DNA from: CALZJC01 sp963781065 | GTDB lineage: Bacteria > Acidobacteriota > Thermoanaerobaculia > Multivoradales > JAHEKO01 | Length of the DNA: 64,000 nt | Direction: 5' to 3' | Assembly (NCBI GenBank): GCA_963781065.1 | Contig: CAWAET010000016.1 | Span: forward strand, 124,001-188,000 | Part shown: piece after piece, positions 39,399 through 48,849 of the stretch | Layout of the letters: each line of letters begins with the position of its first letter | Numbering within the stretch: position 1 is the first letter of the stretch | Notes under the pieces: generated by a model | Databases searched by the model: none | What the model was told of the DNA's origin: nothing | The model's input: only the letters and a program-made list of their open reading frames with translations | Program-made: the position numbers and the translations under genes

Positions 39399-40487
39399 CT
39401 AGCCTCCGGTCTCGCGAAAGGCCTCGACGAGGCGTCCGATCCAGGCATCCACGAGTTGCTCGTAGCCGTCGATCCCGGCCTCGCCCTGGCTGTAGAGCGG
39501 CACGCCGACCACTCGCGCTCCGGTGCGGTCGGCGATCGCCTGCGGCTTGGCCGGGTCGAAGTAATTGGCGCTCAGGATCACCCGAATCCCCTGGTCGCGA
39601 ATCAGCTCGATGATCTTCTCGACGTGACGCGGCGTCGGCGGGATGCCCGGTTTCGGCTCCACGTAGCCGACGATCTCGAGGCCAAAGCGATCGCCGAAGT
39701 AGACCCAGTTCTTGTGGTACCCGATGATCTGCCGGCCGCGCAGCGGCGCCGCCTGCTCGAGCCAGCCGCCGACTCGCGTCGCCAGGGTCCTGCCCGAGCC
39801 GCGGGGGTACTCCTTGCCCTCGAGAAACGGCCACAGCTTGCCGGACCGCGCCAGCCGGGCCAGCGTGTCCCCGCCGAGAATCTCGACCAGCTCGTCACCG
39901 AAGAGCCGGCGGTGGAGCCGGTCCTCCAGCGCCTTCTCCCGCTGGCGATAGAGCTCGGCGTTGGCGGCATCGACCTTCTCGAGCCCGGCGAGCACGTTGC
40001 GCGCGACGATCACCATGTTGAGCGGATCGGTATGGATGTGCGGGTTGCCGTAGATGTGCACGTCCCCCTCCGATCGACTCAGGGTGGTGGGCTTCTCCAG
40101 CAGCTCGATACCGGTCCACGCCGCGACGTAGCCCGGGGCGCCCTCCAGCACCTGCCGGTTGCCGGCGGCGTCGAGCAGCGTCGGCACCCACAGCTCGAGG
40201 TCGAGACCGGTGGAAACGAACAGGTCCGCCTCGCGCAGCCGCATCTGGAAAGAGGGCTTGGGGCGCACGAAATGAGCGTCCTGATCGCCGCGGCAGATCG
40301 CCTCGACGCTCACCAGCTCTCCGCCTATCTCACGCGCCGCCCAGGCGTAGTCGGAAATCGTCGTGACCACGCGCAGAGGCCCCTCGGCCCGGGCCGCGGA
40401 GGCGAAGAGACCGGGAGCGAAAAGACCGAGGGCGACCATCACCGCGAAAGCGGCTGCCGCTGTACCACGCATCGGGTTCTTCTTCAT
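39399..40487 (-). CDS. Metal ABC transporter substrate-binding protein (ZnuA-like)
   Basis: 362 residues with a signal peptide ending near ASAARA. Cluster A-I binding-protein fold for zinc/manganese: metal His ligands are likely in DQDAHFVRPKPS, YGNPHIHTDP and GYHKNW, plus a late acidic region. Start set at ATG 40487, with GAGGAAG upstream; an ATG at 40505 overlaps the porin stop (TGATG) and would add six residues. Part of the porin-binding protein-permease operon. Confidence 0.88.
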   Translation of the reverse strand: MKKNPMRGTAAAAFAVMVALGLFAPGLFASAARAEGPLRVVTTISDYAWAAREIGGELVSVEAICRGDQDAHFVRPKPSFQMRLREADLFVSTGLDLELWVPTLLDAAGNRQVLEGAPGYVAAWTGIELLEKPTTLSRSEGDVHIYGNPHIHTDPLNMVIVARNVLAGLEKVDAANAELYRQREKALEDRLHRRLFGDELVEILGGDTLARLARSGKLWPFLEGKEYPRGSGRTLATRVGGWLEQAAPLRGRQIIGYHKNWVYFGDRFGLEIVGYVEPKPGIPPTPRHVEKIIELIRDQGIRVILSANYFDPAKPQAIADRTGARVVGVPLYSQGEAGIDGYEQLVDAWIGRLVEAFRETGG

Positions 40488-40504
40488 GACTGTTCTTCCT
40501 CTCA

Positions 40505-41968
40505 TCAGTAGGACTCGTGCTTGTGCGGTCCGGCAGCGAACGTCGCCTGCAGCCAGACCTTCTCGTCTCTCCGGTCACCGCGGGGGAAGGCGAAGTCGCG
40601 GCTGACGTTCTGGTACTGCAGTCGCAGCCGCACGAACTCGCTCTGCCAGAAGGTGACGAACGGCGTCAGGGCGCGCTCCCGCAGGCCCTCGCGGAACGCG
40701 ACTTCATCGAAAAGCTCGAAGCGGTCCCAGGGCAGCTCGGCGTCGTCATAGCGGAAGCCAAGGCTCCAACGACGACTCAACCGGCGCGAGAGATAAGCGT
40801 AGAAGGAGTCCGACGAGACGGTCGCGTCCTCTTCTTCGAAGCGGGTGCGGATGTACTCGCCGCGCAGCTCCAGATTGCGGTACTTGGCCCGGTTCACCGG
40901 CTCCCAGACGAAGGCGAGATCAGCACCGTAGACGTCTGTCGTCCGCTCGCCGGAGGCGTCGTTGGGGCCGAACGCCCAGTTCAAGCCCAGATCCAGATAG
41001 CTGTCCGCGCCCAGATCGAAGAACCCGGTATGGCGGATGAGGAACGCCGGGTCGTTCCAGTCGGCGCCCGCGAACGCCGTGGGGTTGTCGGCGTTGGTGA
41101 TCTCGACCGTGAGCCCGTTGCTGCTCGCCCAGAGCCGCGGCAGCTGCCAGTCCATGCCGACCCCGATGCCGACCAGCCCCTCGTGGCCGAAGATGTTCTG
41201 CAGCGCGAAAGGACTGTCGACGGAGGGCAGCGAATGCCGGTGCCAGCGGTTGAGGGTGCCGTACTGCTGGCGAAACTTGCCGACCCGGAGACGCATGTTG
41301 AACGGCAGGGCGACCCACTCCAGATAGGCCTCCTCGACGTTCACCCCGATCTCCTCGCCATGGACGTGGCCCGGGTCCTCTGCCTCGTGATCGTGCTCCT
41401 CGTGTTGAAGCTCGTAGGGTTCCCCGTGCCCCGCCAGAAAACCCTTGAACCGGGTGTACGGGTCGAGCGGCGCCTGGAACGAAATCTCGATGCCGCGGGC
41501 CAGGAAGCCGTCCTTCACCGGACCCGAGGCGTAGTCGTAAGAGAAGTCGCCCAGAAAGCTGATCTCGGGGTTCAGCGCCTGCAGCGCCCGCTCGCCACCG
41601 ACGAAGGTGTCGCGCTCGCGAGCCGCCTGCGCCTCGCGAGCGGTCTCACCTGCGGTCAGCGCCTCGGCCTCCGCCAGCAGCTCGCCCAGTTCGTCCGCCG
41701 GGCGAGCGCCTTCGGCGGCTGCCAGCCGGGCTTCGAGGGCCGCGAGCCGTTCCTCCAGTTCGCGGATCCGGCGGGCGTGCGCCGCTTCGCTCTTTCGTAG
41801 CTGATCTTCGAGTCGGCCGACCTCACCGGCCAGATCCGGCTGCCGGTCGCCGCCCGCGGGCGGCGCCTCCCCGGTCGTCTGTGCCGCGGCGGGCGGATGG
41901 AGCAGCAGAGTGCCGCTCAACAGCAACAGGGTCAGAGCGACCCTGGACCTTCCAGTGCCAAGAAACAT
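40505..41968 (-). CDS. Outer-membrane porin with coiled-coil N terminus and His-rich loop
   Basis: 487 residues from ATG 41968, which follows GGAGGAATCGAT. Signal peptide to about 30, a coiled coil (about 45-85, heptads such as RIRELEERLAALEARL), then a beta-barrel rich in alternating aromatic strands and ending in ...ESY. An exposed loop is rich in His/Glu/Asp (HEEHDHEAEDPGHVHGEE), suited to collecting zinc at the surface. Position in front of the metal-binding protein and permease supports a metal-uptake role. Confidence 0.78.
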   Translation of the reverse strand: MFLGTGRSRVALTLLLLSGTLLLHPPAAAQTTGEAPPAGGDRQPDLAGEVGRLEDQLRKSEAAHARRIRELEERLAALEARLAAAEGARPADELGELLAEAEALTAGETAREAQAARERDTFVGGERALQALNPEISFLGDFSYDYASGPVKDGFLARGIEISFQAPLDPYTRFKGFLAGHGEPYELQHEEHDHEAEDPGHVHGEEIGVNVEEAYLEWVALPFNMRLRVGKFRQQYGTLNRWHRHSLPSVDSPFALQNIFGHEGLVGIGVGMDWQLPRLWASSNGLTVEITNADNPTAFAGADWNDPAFLIRHTGFFDLGADSYLDLGLNWAFGPNDASGERTTDVYGADLAFVWEPVNRAKYRNLELRGEYIRTRFEEEDATVSSDSFYAYLSRRLSRRWSLGFRYDDAELPWDRFELFDEVAFREGLRERALTPFVTFWQSEFVRLRLQYQNVSRDFAFPRGDRRDEKVWLQATFAAGPHKHESY

Positions 41969-42078
41969 ATCGATTCCTCCGAGCGTTCGAGTTGGCTGCG
42001 TAAACCATCGGGGCAGAGGCGCGGCGATTCGCCGCGCACCCGCCTGGGCCGGGCCGCCTGGGCCGGCCACGCGGTAGG

Positions 42079-42423
42079 TCAGGCGCTCAGAGGGGGACCG
42101 CGGGGGCTACCGGAGCAGAGGACGCACTCGGCGACATCGAGAGCCGGCGGTCGAACGAGCGTGGCAGTCGCGCCGGGCTCTTGGAACGCGTTGGGGCTTG
42201 CGGCCCGCGCCTGGCTCAGCAGGCGTTGCAGCACGCAGACCGCGCAGGGCGCGTCGTCCTCCACCGCGGCCGGCCCCGAGCGATGCAGCTCGACCGGCGC
42301 GAGTGCCGACCGGCTCGAGATCTCGGCTTCGGCGTGCCCGTGCGGCAGCTCGCCTACGGTGCCGAGAAACAGAACGAGGCCTAGCGCAACCGCTATCCGG
42401 GTCCTGCTGACGGTTCCGGGCAT
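42079..42423 (-). CDS. Small exported protein with Cys and His motifs (DUF2946-like)
   Basis: 114 residues from ATG 42423. N-terminal signal or anchor segment (RIAVALGLVLFLGTVGEL), then LPHGHAE, CAVCVLQ and a late CVLC. CxxC and His motifs suggest metal binding in the periplasm. It resembles the DUF2946 family only loosely. First gene of the metal-uptake operon; 110 bases separate it from the porin. Confidence 0.6.
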   Translation of the reverse strand: MPGTVSRTRIAVALGLVLFLGTVGELPHGHAEAEISSRSALAPVELHRSGPAAVEDDAPCAVCVLQRLLSQARAASPNAFQEPGATATLVRPPALDVAECVLCSGSPRGPPLSA

Positions 42424-42615
42424 CGAGTCCACCGGATTCCAGGCTAGTCGCCCGGCTGGCGATCGGCACCACCCTCCGGGGCGGGCGCCCAGCGGTTCCG
42501 AGCCATGAATCCCAACCGGCACCGGCGAACGTGTGGTGCCCTGCACCAACCGTCAGTTGACGGCAAGTTCGGCCAGGCCGAATCCGTCCTTCTCACGGGG
42601 CAAGGGCACCACATT

Positions 42616-42644
42616 GCTACGAAACGCTACAACCGCTACGCTAC
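42616..42644. promoter_or_regulatory. GCTAC iterations before the Phd-VapC pair
   Basis: GCTAC occurs at 42616, 42626, 42635 and 42640, that is with 10-, 9- and 5-base steps. The last copies overlap the -10-like TACGCT (42637-42642), 7 bases before the ATG. A possible operator plus leaderless promoter of the toxin-antitoxin pair. Confidence 0.4.
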
Positions 42645-42649
42645 GCCCG

Positions 42650-42895
42650 ATGAAACGAATCACCCAACGCGAGCTGCGCAACGACTCCGCGGCGGTATTG
42701 CGTGAGGTCCAGGCGGGAAGCACGCTGATCGTCACTCGCAACGGCACGCCGGTCGCGGAGCTTCGACCCGTGGCACCGCGACGCTTCGTTCCCCGCTCGG
42801 TGATCGCGGAAGCGGCCCTGAAAGCGCCGCGAATCGACGCCAAGCGGCTGCGCAGGGAGCTCGACCGAATCGTAGATCCGAGGGCAGATGTCTGA
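42650..42895 (+). CDS. Phd/YefM-type antitoxin
   Basis: 81 residues. ITQRELRNDSAAVLREVQAG and TLIVTRNGTPVAELRPV in order make up the Phd/YefM DNA-binding fold; the C-terminal helix RRELDRIVDPRADV would block the toxin. Start at ATG 42650; upstream extension is not conserved. It overlaps the toxin start by 8 bases. Confidence 0.88.
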   Translation: MKRITQRELRNDSAAVLREVQAGSTLIVTRNGTPVAELRPVAPRRFVPRSVIAEAALKAPRIDAKRLRRELDRIVDPRADV

Positions 42896-43289
42896 ATCGA
42901 GTCGCGGCATCCTCGACACCGCGGTGGTCATCGATCTCGACCTGATCGACGCCGAGCGGCTGCCGGAGGCGTCGGCGATCGCCGCCGTAACCCTGGCCGA
43001 GCTCTCCGCGGGTCCCCACGCGACGGACGACCCGGAGGAGCGGTCGCGGCGTCAGGACCGGTTGCAGTGGGCGGCAGCAACCTGGGATCCGCTGCCGTTC
43101 GACGTGGACGCGGCCCGGGCCTACGGCCGGATCTTCGCCGCCGTGAGGGGCAGCGGCCGAAGGAGCCGTAGCCGGCTGGCCAACCTGCTGATCGCCGCGA
43201 CCGCCGCCGCCAATGGGCTGCCCCTGTACACCCGGAACCCGACCGACTTCGCGGGGCTCTCGGAGCTCCTCGAGATCGTCGAGATCTGA
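42888..43289 (+). CDS. vapC: PIN-domain toxin (VapC)
   Basis: 133 residues with all PIN acidic sites: D in GILDTAVVIDL, E in TLAELSAG, D in PFDVDAARAYGRI, and a last D in TRNPTDFAGL. The usual third-site motif reads RSRSRLANLLIAATA, so an Asp expected before LLIAATA is replaced (NLLIAA), which may weaken metal binding. Likely tRNA- or mRNA-cleaving toxin, paired with the Phd-like antitoxin. Confidence 0.87.
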   Translation: MSESSRGILDTAVVIDLDLIDAERLPEASAIAAVTLAELSAGPHATDDPEERSRRQDRLQWAAATWDPLPFDVDAARAYGRIFAAVRGSGRRSRSRLANLLIAATAAANGLPLYTRNPTDFAGLSELLEIVEI

Positions 43290-43422
43290 GCGACCGCGGG
43301 GGACCCGGAGTTGGCACCGCCGTGGCCCAGCGGCTATGCTCCGGCTCGTCCCGAATCGGTCCTTCGAGCGCGTCCCAGCGACGCCTGAATCGCCCATCGA
43401 GCACAACGCGGAGCCCGCCGCC

Positions 43423-45448
43423 ATGGCCGATCCCCACACCCCGGACGAGCGCGACGAACTCGCCGTCAACACCATCCGCTTCCTCGCGGTCGACATGGTC
43501 GAGCGGGCCAACTCGGGGCATCCCGGGGCGCCGATGGGCCAGGCGGCGATGGCCTACATGCTGTGGAGCCGCTTTCTGCGCTTCGACCCGGAACGGCCGG
43601 AGTGGCCCAACCGCGACCGCTTCGTGCTCTCCTGCGGCCACGCCTCGGCGCTGCTCTACGCCCTGCTACACCTGGCCGGCTACGAGCTGTCGCTCGACGA
43701 GCTCAAGGGGTTCCGCCAGCTCGGCTCGCTGACGCCGGGCCACCCCGAGCACGGCCTGACGCCGGGGGTCGAGACGACCACCGGGCCGCTGGGCCAGGGG
43801 CTGTCGAACGCGGTCGGCATGGCGATCGCGCAGCGGCTGCTCGGCGGCGCGCTTCAACCGCGACGGCTACCCGCTGTTCGACCACCGCACCTGGGTCTTC
43901 GCCAGCGACGGCGACCTGATGGAGGGAGTCGCCTCGGAGGCGTCGTCGCTCGCCGGCCACCTGGGGCTCGGCCAGCTGATCGTCTTCTACGACGACAACG
44001 AGATCTCGATCGACGGCCCGACCTCGCTGTCGTTCAGCGAGGACGTTCCCAAACGCTACGAGGCCTACGGCTGGCACGTCCAGCGGGTCGAGGACGGCAA
44101 CGACCTCGAGGCCCTCGACCCGGGCGACCGAGGCTGCAGTGGCCGAAGAGGGCCGGCCGTCGCTCATCGCGGTGCGCACCCACATCGGCTTCGGCAGCCC
44201 GGCCAAGCAGGACACCGCGGCCGCCCACGGCTCGCCGCTCGGCGCCGACGAGGTGGCGGCCACCAAGAAGAACCTGGGCTGGCCCGAGGAGCCCATCTTC
44301 CACGTGCCCGACGCGGCCCGCGCGGCCTTCGGCGCGGCGGCGGCGAAGGGCGCCCGCCAGGCCGACGAGTGGGAGAAGCTGCTGGCGGGTTACCGCGCCG
44401 ACCACCCCGAGCTGGCGGCCGAGCTCGACCGGCGGCTGGCGCTCGGCCTGCCGGAGGACTGGCGGCACACGCTGCCGCTGTTCGCCCCCGAAGACGGCCC
44501 GCATCGCCACCCGCAAGGCCTCGGGCAAGGTGCTCGAGTCGATCGCCCCGGGCCTGCCCGAGCTGGTCGGCGGCTCGGCCGACCTGACCGGCTCGAACAA
44601 CACCTACCTGAAGGGCGAGGCCGACGTCTCGGCCGCCGAGCCGGGCGGCAAGAACTTCCACTTCGGCGTCCGCGAGCACGCCATGGGAGCGGTGATGAAC
44701 GGCATGGCGCTGTCGGGGCTGCTGCGCCCCTACGGCGGCACCTTCCTCGTCTTCTCCGACTACATGCGGCCGGCGATCCGGCTGGCGGCGCTGATGGAGC
44801 TGCCGGTGATCTACGTCTTCACCCACGACTCGATCTTCCTCGGCGAGGACGGGCCGACCCACCAGCCGGTCAGCCAGCTGCTGTCGCTGCGGGCCATCCC
44901 CAACCTGACGGTGATCCGGCCCGGCGACGCCAACGAGACCGTCGGTCGCCTGGCACGTGGCGCTGGAACGGCGCGACGGGCCGACGGCGCTGGCGCTCAC
45001 CCGCCAGAAGCTGCCGGTCCTGGCCGAGACCGGCAAGCGCGCCGGCGAGGGGGTGCAGCGCGGCGGCTACGTGCTGGCCGACCCCGAGAGCGAGGCGCCC
45101 AGGGCGATCCTGATCGCCACCGGCTCGGAGCTCGCCCTGGCGCTGGCCGCCCACCGCCAACTCGCCGCGGAGGGGCTGCCGACCCGGGTGGTCAGCCTGC
45201 CCTCCTGGGAGCTGTTCGACGGCCAGGGACCGGCCTACCGCGACCGGGTGCTGCCGGCCAAGATCGGCAAGCGGCTGGCGATCGAGGCCGGCGTGCCGCT
45301 CGGCTGGGAGCGCTACGTCGGCCCCAAGGGCGCCATCATGGGCGTCGACCGCTTCGGCGCCTCGGCGCCGGCCGCCGACCTGGCGGCGGAGTACCTGCTG
45401 ACCGTGGACGAGGTCGTGCGGCGGGCACGCCAACTCCTCGAGGAGTGA
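43423..45448 (+). CDS. tkt: Transketolase, broken by four one-base insertions
   Basis: Canonical transketolase of the pentose-phosphate pathway, about 674 residues after correction. AVDMVERANSGHPGAPMGQA, GPLGQGLSNAVGMA, ASDGDLMEGVASEA and GEDGPTHQPVSQL are intact pieces of the TPP and substrate sites. Extra single bases lie near 43850, 44131, 44502 and 44953; each time the next segment continues the family without loss. Start ATG 43423. A TATGCT box lies near 43334. It is followed after 3 bases by a membrane protein gene. Confidence 0.9.
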
Positions 45449-45451
45449 GCC

Positions 45452-46015
45452 ATGAACAAGCCCGACAGACAGAAGTTCACCGCCGGCGTCGTGCTGGTGC
45501 TCATCGGCCTCGGCTTCTTCCTGGTGCAGCGGCTGGAGACGGTCGGCAACGAGGTCGTCATGCTGATCATCGGCGCCGCCTTCCTGGTCGCCTACTTCTA
45601 CCAGAAGGCCTACGGCCTGCTGATCCCGGCCGGGGTCCTGCTCGGGCTGGGCGGCGGCGCGTTGGTCGACGACCGCTTCTGGTGGTCCCCGGAAGGCGCC
45701 CAGCTCGGGCTCGGCGTGGGCTTCCTCGCGATCTATGTGATCGCCCGCATCTACCAGGGGGAGAGCCACTGGTGGCCGCTCATCCCCGGCGTCATCCTGA
45801 TCCTCATCGGCGTGCCCCGGACCGCCCTGATCTTCCGCTTCCTGTTCGACAACTGGCCGCTGATCCTGGTCGGAATCGGCCTGCTGGTGCTGATCGGCGC
45901 CTTCCGCCGCTCGTCATCCGATGGAGAGCAGGCCGGCGCCCCGGACCCCGCCCAACGATCCGCACCGGCCCCCGCCCCCGAGCCCGAGGGACCGGTCGAG
46001 CCCAAGGTCGAGTAG
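45452..46015 (+). CDS. Membrane protein with LiaF/DUF5668-like helices
   Basis: 187 residues with about five hydrophobic helices (GVVLVLIGLGFFLVQRL, WPLILVGIGLLVLIGAF), repeated pattern of paired helices ending in a Pro/Ala/Glu-rich cytosolic tail. The WPLILVGIG motif is shared with DUF5668 and LiaI/LiaF-type proteins. It starts 3 bases after the tkt stop, so it is probably co-transcribed. Function unknown. Confidence 0.7.
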   Translation: MNKPDRQKFTAGVVLVLIGLGFFLVQRLETVGNEVVMLIIGAAFLVAYFYQKAYGLLIPAGVLLGLGGGALVDDRFWWSPEGAQLGLGVGFLAIYVIARIYQGESHWWPLIPGVILILIGVPRTALIFRFLFDNWPLILVGIGLLVLIGAFRRSSSDGEQAGAPDPAQRSAPAPAPEPEGPVEPKVE

Positions 46016-46106
46016 CGGTCGACCTCCGGCGCGACCGGGGAATCGATCCTGCCACCGAAGTCCCGGAATCGTCACGCCTCCCCCGGCGTGATACCTTGCC
46101 GCCGGT

Positions 46107-47745
46107 TTGGTCCGCACTCGCTTCGCCCCCAGCCCCACCGGCTACCTGCACATCGGCGGCGTCCGAACGGCGCTGTTCAACTGGCTGTTCAGCCGCCGCC
46201 ACGGCGGCAGCTTCATCTTGCGGATCGACGACACCGACGCCCGGCGCAACCTCGACGAGGCCCTGGCACCGATCCTCGCACGGCTTCCGCTGGCTCGGCC
46301 TGGACTGGGACGAGGGGCCCGAGGTGGGCGGCGACTACGGGCCCTACTACCAGTCGGAGCGCTCGGGGATCTACCAGCGGGCGATCGACCGGCTGATCGC
46401 CGGCGGCCACGCCTACCACGACTACGCCAGCCCCGAGGAGATCCAGGCCGAGCGGCAGGCCGCCGAGAAAGCCGGCGAGCGGTTCCTCTACAGCCGCCGC
46501 TGGCGCGCCGCGAACGACGCCGATCGCGCCCGCTTCGAGGCCGAGGGCCGCGACGCTGCGGTGCGGCTGGCGATGCCGCGCGAGGGCGTCTGCCGGTTCA
46601 CCGACCTGGTGCGCGGCGAGGTCGAGTTCGAGTGGGCGCGCGAGCAGGACCACGTCATCCACCGCGCCGACGGCACGGTGCTCTACCACCTGGCCAGCGC
46701 CGTCGACGACATCGAGATGGGGATCACCCACGTCATCCGCGCCGAGGAGCACCTCTCCAACACGCCGCGCCACCTCTTCATCACCGCCGGCCTCGGCACC
46801 GAGCCGCCGGCCTACGCTCACCTGCCCTACGTCGCCGAGCCGGGCAGCAAGACCAAGCTGAGCAAGCGCAAGCTGGCCAAGTACCTGACGCGGCCCGACT
46901 TCGCCCAGCTTGCCGAGCACGGCCGCCGGATCGCCGCGGCGATCGGACACGACACGGCCGACGAGGCGTTCAACCCGGTGATCGTCGACTTCTACGAGAC
47001 CATCGGCTACCTGCCCGACGCGCTGCTCAACTACCTGCTGCTGCTCGGCTGGTCGCTCGACGACAAGACCGAGATTCTCGACCGCCAGGCGATGATCCGC
47101 CACTTCTCGCTCGAGCGGGTGCAGAGCTCGCCGGCCGGCTTCGACCCGGCCAAGCTGGAGTCGTTCCAGGAGCGCTACATGCGCGAGCTGCCGGCAGCAC
47201 GGCGCCTCGAGCTCTGCCTGCCCTTTCTCGAGCGCGCCGGCCTGGTGCCCGCCCCGCCGGACGACGCCGCCCGGCGGAAGGTGGCGGCGATCGTCGCCGC
47301 GGCCGGCGACCGCATCACCGTCGCCGGCGACGTGCTCGACTACGCCGACTTCTTCACCGCCGACGGCGAGCTGCCCTACGAGGAGAAGGCGTTCGAGAAG
47401 CGGCTGCGCAAACCGCCCGAGGCCGCCGAGCTGTTGGCCGGCTTTCGCGACCGGCTGGCGGCGGCCGACCCGTTCGACGCCGCCGCGCTCGAGGCCCTGC
47501 TGCGCGACTACGTCGCGGAGCGCGGCGTCAAGCTGGGCCAGGTGATCCACGCCCTGCGGGTGGCGGTCACCGGCAAGGCGGTGGGGTTCGGGATGTTCGA
47601 GACCCTCGAGATCCTCGGCCGCGAGAGCTGCCTGGCGCGGATCGATCAGGCGTTCGCACGCTTGCGGGGCGTTCTCAGTTCAGAACAGGTGCGGCGCGCC
47701 CTCGAGCAGCTAAAGCGAGACCGTGAGGAGTCGGACCGGTTCTAG
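46107..47745 (+). CDS. gltX: Glutamyl-tRNA synthetase, one frameshift
   Basis: Class I synthetase charging tRNA-Glu, about 546 residues after correction. RFAPSPTGYLHIGGVRTALF contains the HIGH-type motif, and KTKLSKRKL the KMSKS-type motif. The start is TTG 46107, since TRFAPSPTG must be near the N terminus and no ATG is near. One extra base near 46279 (CTCGCACGGC) separates the first 57 codons from the rest. It converges with the cache-domain gene. Confidence 0.92.
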
Positions 47746-47769
47746 CCGGACGCCCAGGGCGCTCTCGGC

Positions 47770-48705
47770 TCAGGAGCCCTCCGCAGGCTCCCGCACCTTC
47801 GGCTCGAGCCCGAAGTAGACCCCCGAGCCGACGAACAGCCGCCGGCCGTTGATCTCCACGTTGCGCACGTAGGACGACTTGGCCGACGGCCAGGTGTCGC
47901 CGGGGCGCGGCCACTTGTAGTCCACCCAGGCCGAGCCGTCGGCCGGCACGGCCAGCATTTCGCGCACGAAGGGCTTGCCGTCGCTGTCCTCGAGAGCGCT
48001 CAGGTCCTTGCCCTCGTTCTCGGGGAAGGCGTTGTTGACCAGCAGGGTGCCGTTCTCGTCGAGCACGAAGACGTAGGCGTTGTAGAAGAGGAAGCCGCTC
48101 GACTTGTCGCGCAGGGCGGCGAAGGCGTCGGCGGTGCCCCGCGCGCGAATCAGCTCGATCGCGTCCTCGACCTGCTCGGCAACGAAGAACGGCTCCATCT
48201 CCATCTGGTAGCGGCCGCTGGCGACCATCACCTCGCGCCCGCCCGGATCCAGTGCCCGGCGCACGTGGGTGGTCTTCCACTCGAAGATCCGCTCGTCGGG
48301 CCGCGGCCAGAGGTAGTGGACCCAGCCCATGTCCGAGGTGTCGAGCTCGCGCAACATGAGGACGACGATCGGCCGGCCCCTGGGGTCGCGCAGGTCCATC
48401 AGGTTGCGGCCTTCGAGGCTCGGGCGGGCCGGGTGGCAGAGCGCCTCGCCGTCCATGGCCAGCACGAAGACGTAGTCGTCGCCCTGGTACCAGCGCGAGT
48501 CCTTGACCCGGAACTGCGCGCAAGCCGCGTCGATCCCTTCGGCGGCGACCAGCTCGGCGGCGTCCCGCACGGTAGCCGTCAACTCGCGGGTGGCCTCGTA
48601 CCGCGGCTCGGGGGCCGGGTCTGGGGCCTGGCCCGCTGCAAGCGGCGCCGCCAGCGCCGCCAGCAGCGCGGCCGAGACCCAGGTGTGTTTCGAGATCGTC
48701 CTCAT
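47770..48705 (-). CDS. Exported double-cache domain protein
   Basis: 311 residues with a signal peptide ending near PLAAG. Two similar halves each carry a cache/PDC-type pattern: DYVFVLAMDGEALCHPA with LEGRNLMDLRD and GWVHYLWPRP, then AYVFVLDENGTLLVNNAFPENEGKDL and AWVDYKWPRP. No kinase, HAMP or other output domain follows, so it is probably a free periplasmic ligand-binding protein. Ligand unknown. Confidence 0.82.
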   Translation of the reverse strand: MRTISKHTWVSAALLAALAAPLAAGQAPDPAPEPRYEATRELTATVRDAAELVAAEGIDAACAQFRVKDSRWYQGDDYVFVLAMDGEALCHPARPSLEGRNLMDLRDPRGRPIVVLMLRELDTSDMGWVHYLWPRPDERIFEWKTTHVRRALDPGGREVMVASGRYQMEMEPFFVAEQVEDAIELIRARGTADAFAALRDKSSGFLFYNAYVFVLDENGTLLVNNAFPENEGKDLSALEDSDGKPFVREMLAVPADGSAWVDYKWPRPGDTWPSAKSSYVRNVEINGRRLFVGSGVYFGLEPKVREPAEGS

Positions 48706-48849
48706 TCGCCTACCCCTTTCGGTTCGCATCGACCCGCCATGGTCAGGGGGCGCGGCCCGTTTGTCAATCCGCGCCGCGCTCTCCGAGCGCCATAGTCCCG
48801 CCCGGATCAGCGCATGCCGCGGCTCATCGCGGCTAGAATCCCTCCCATC

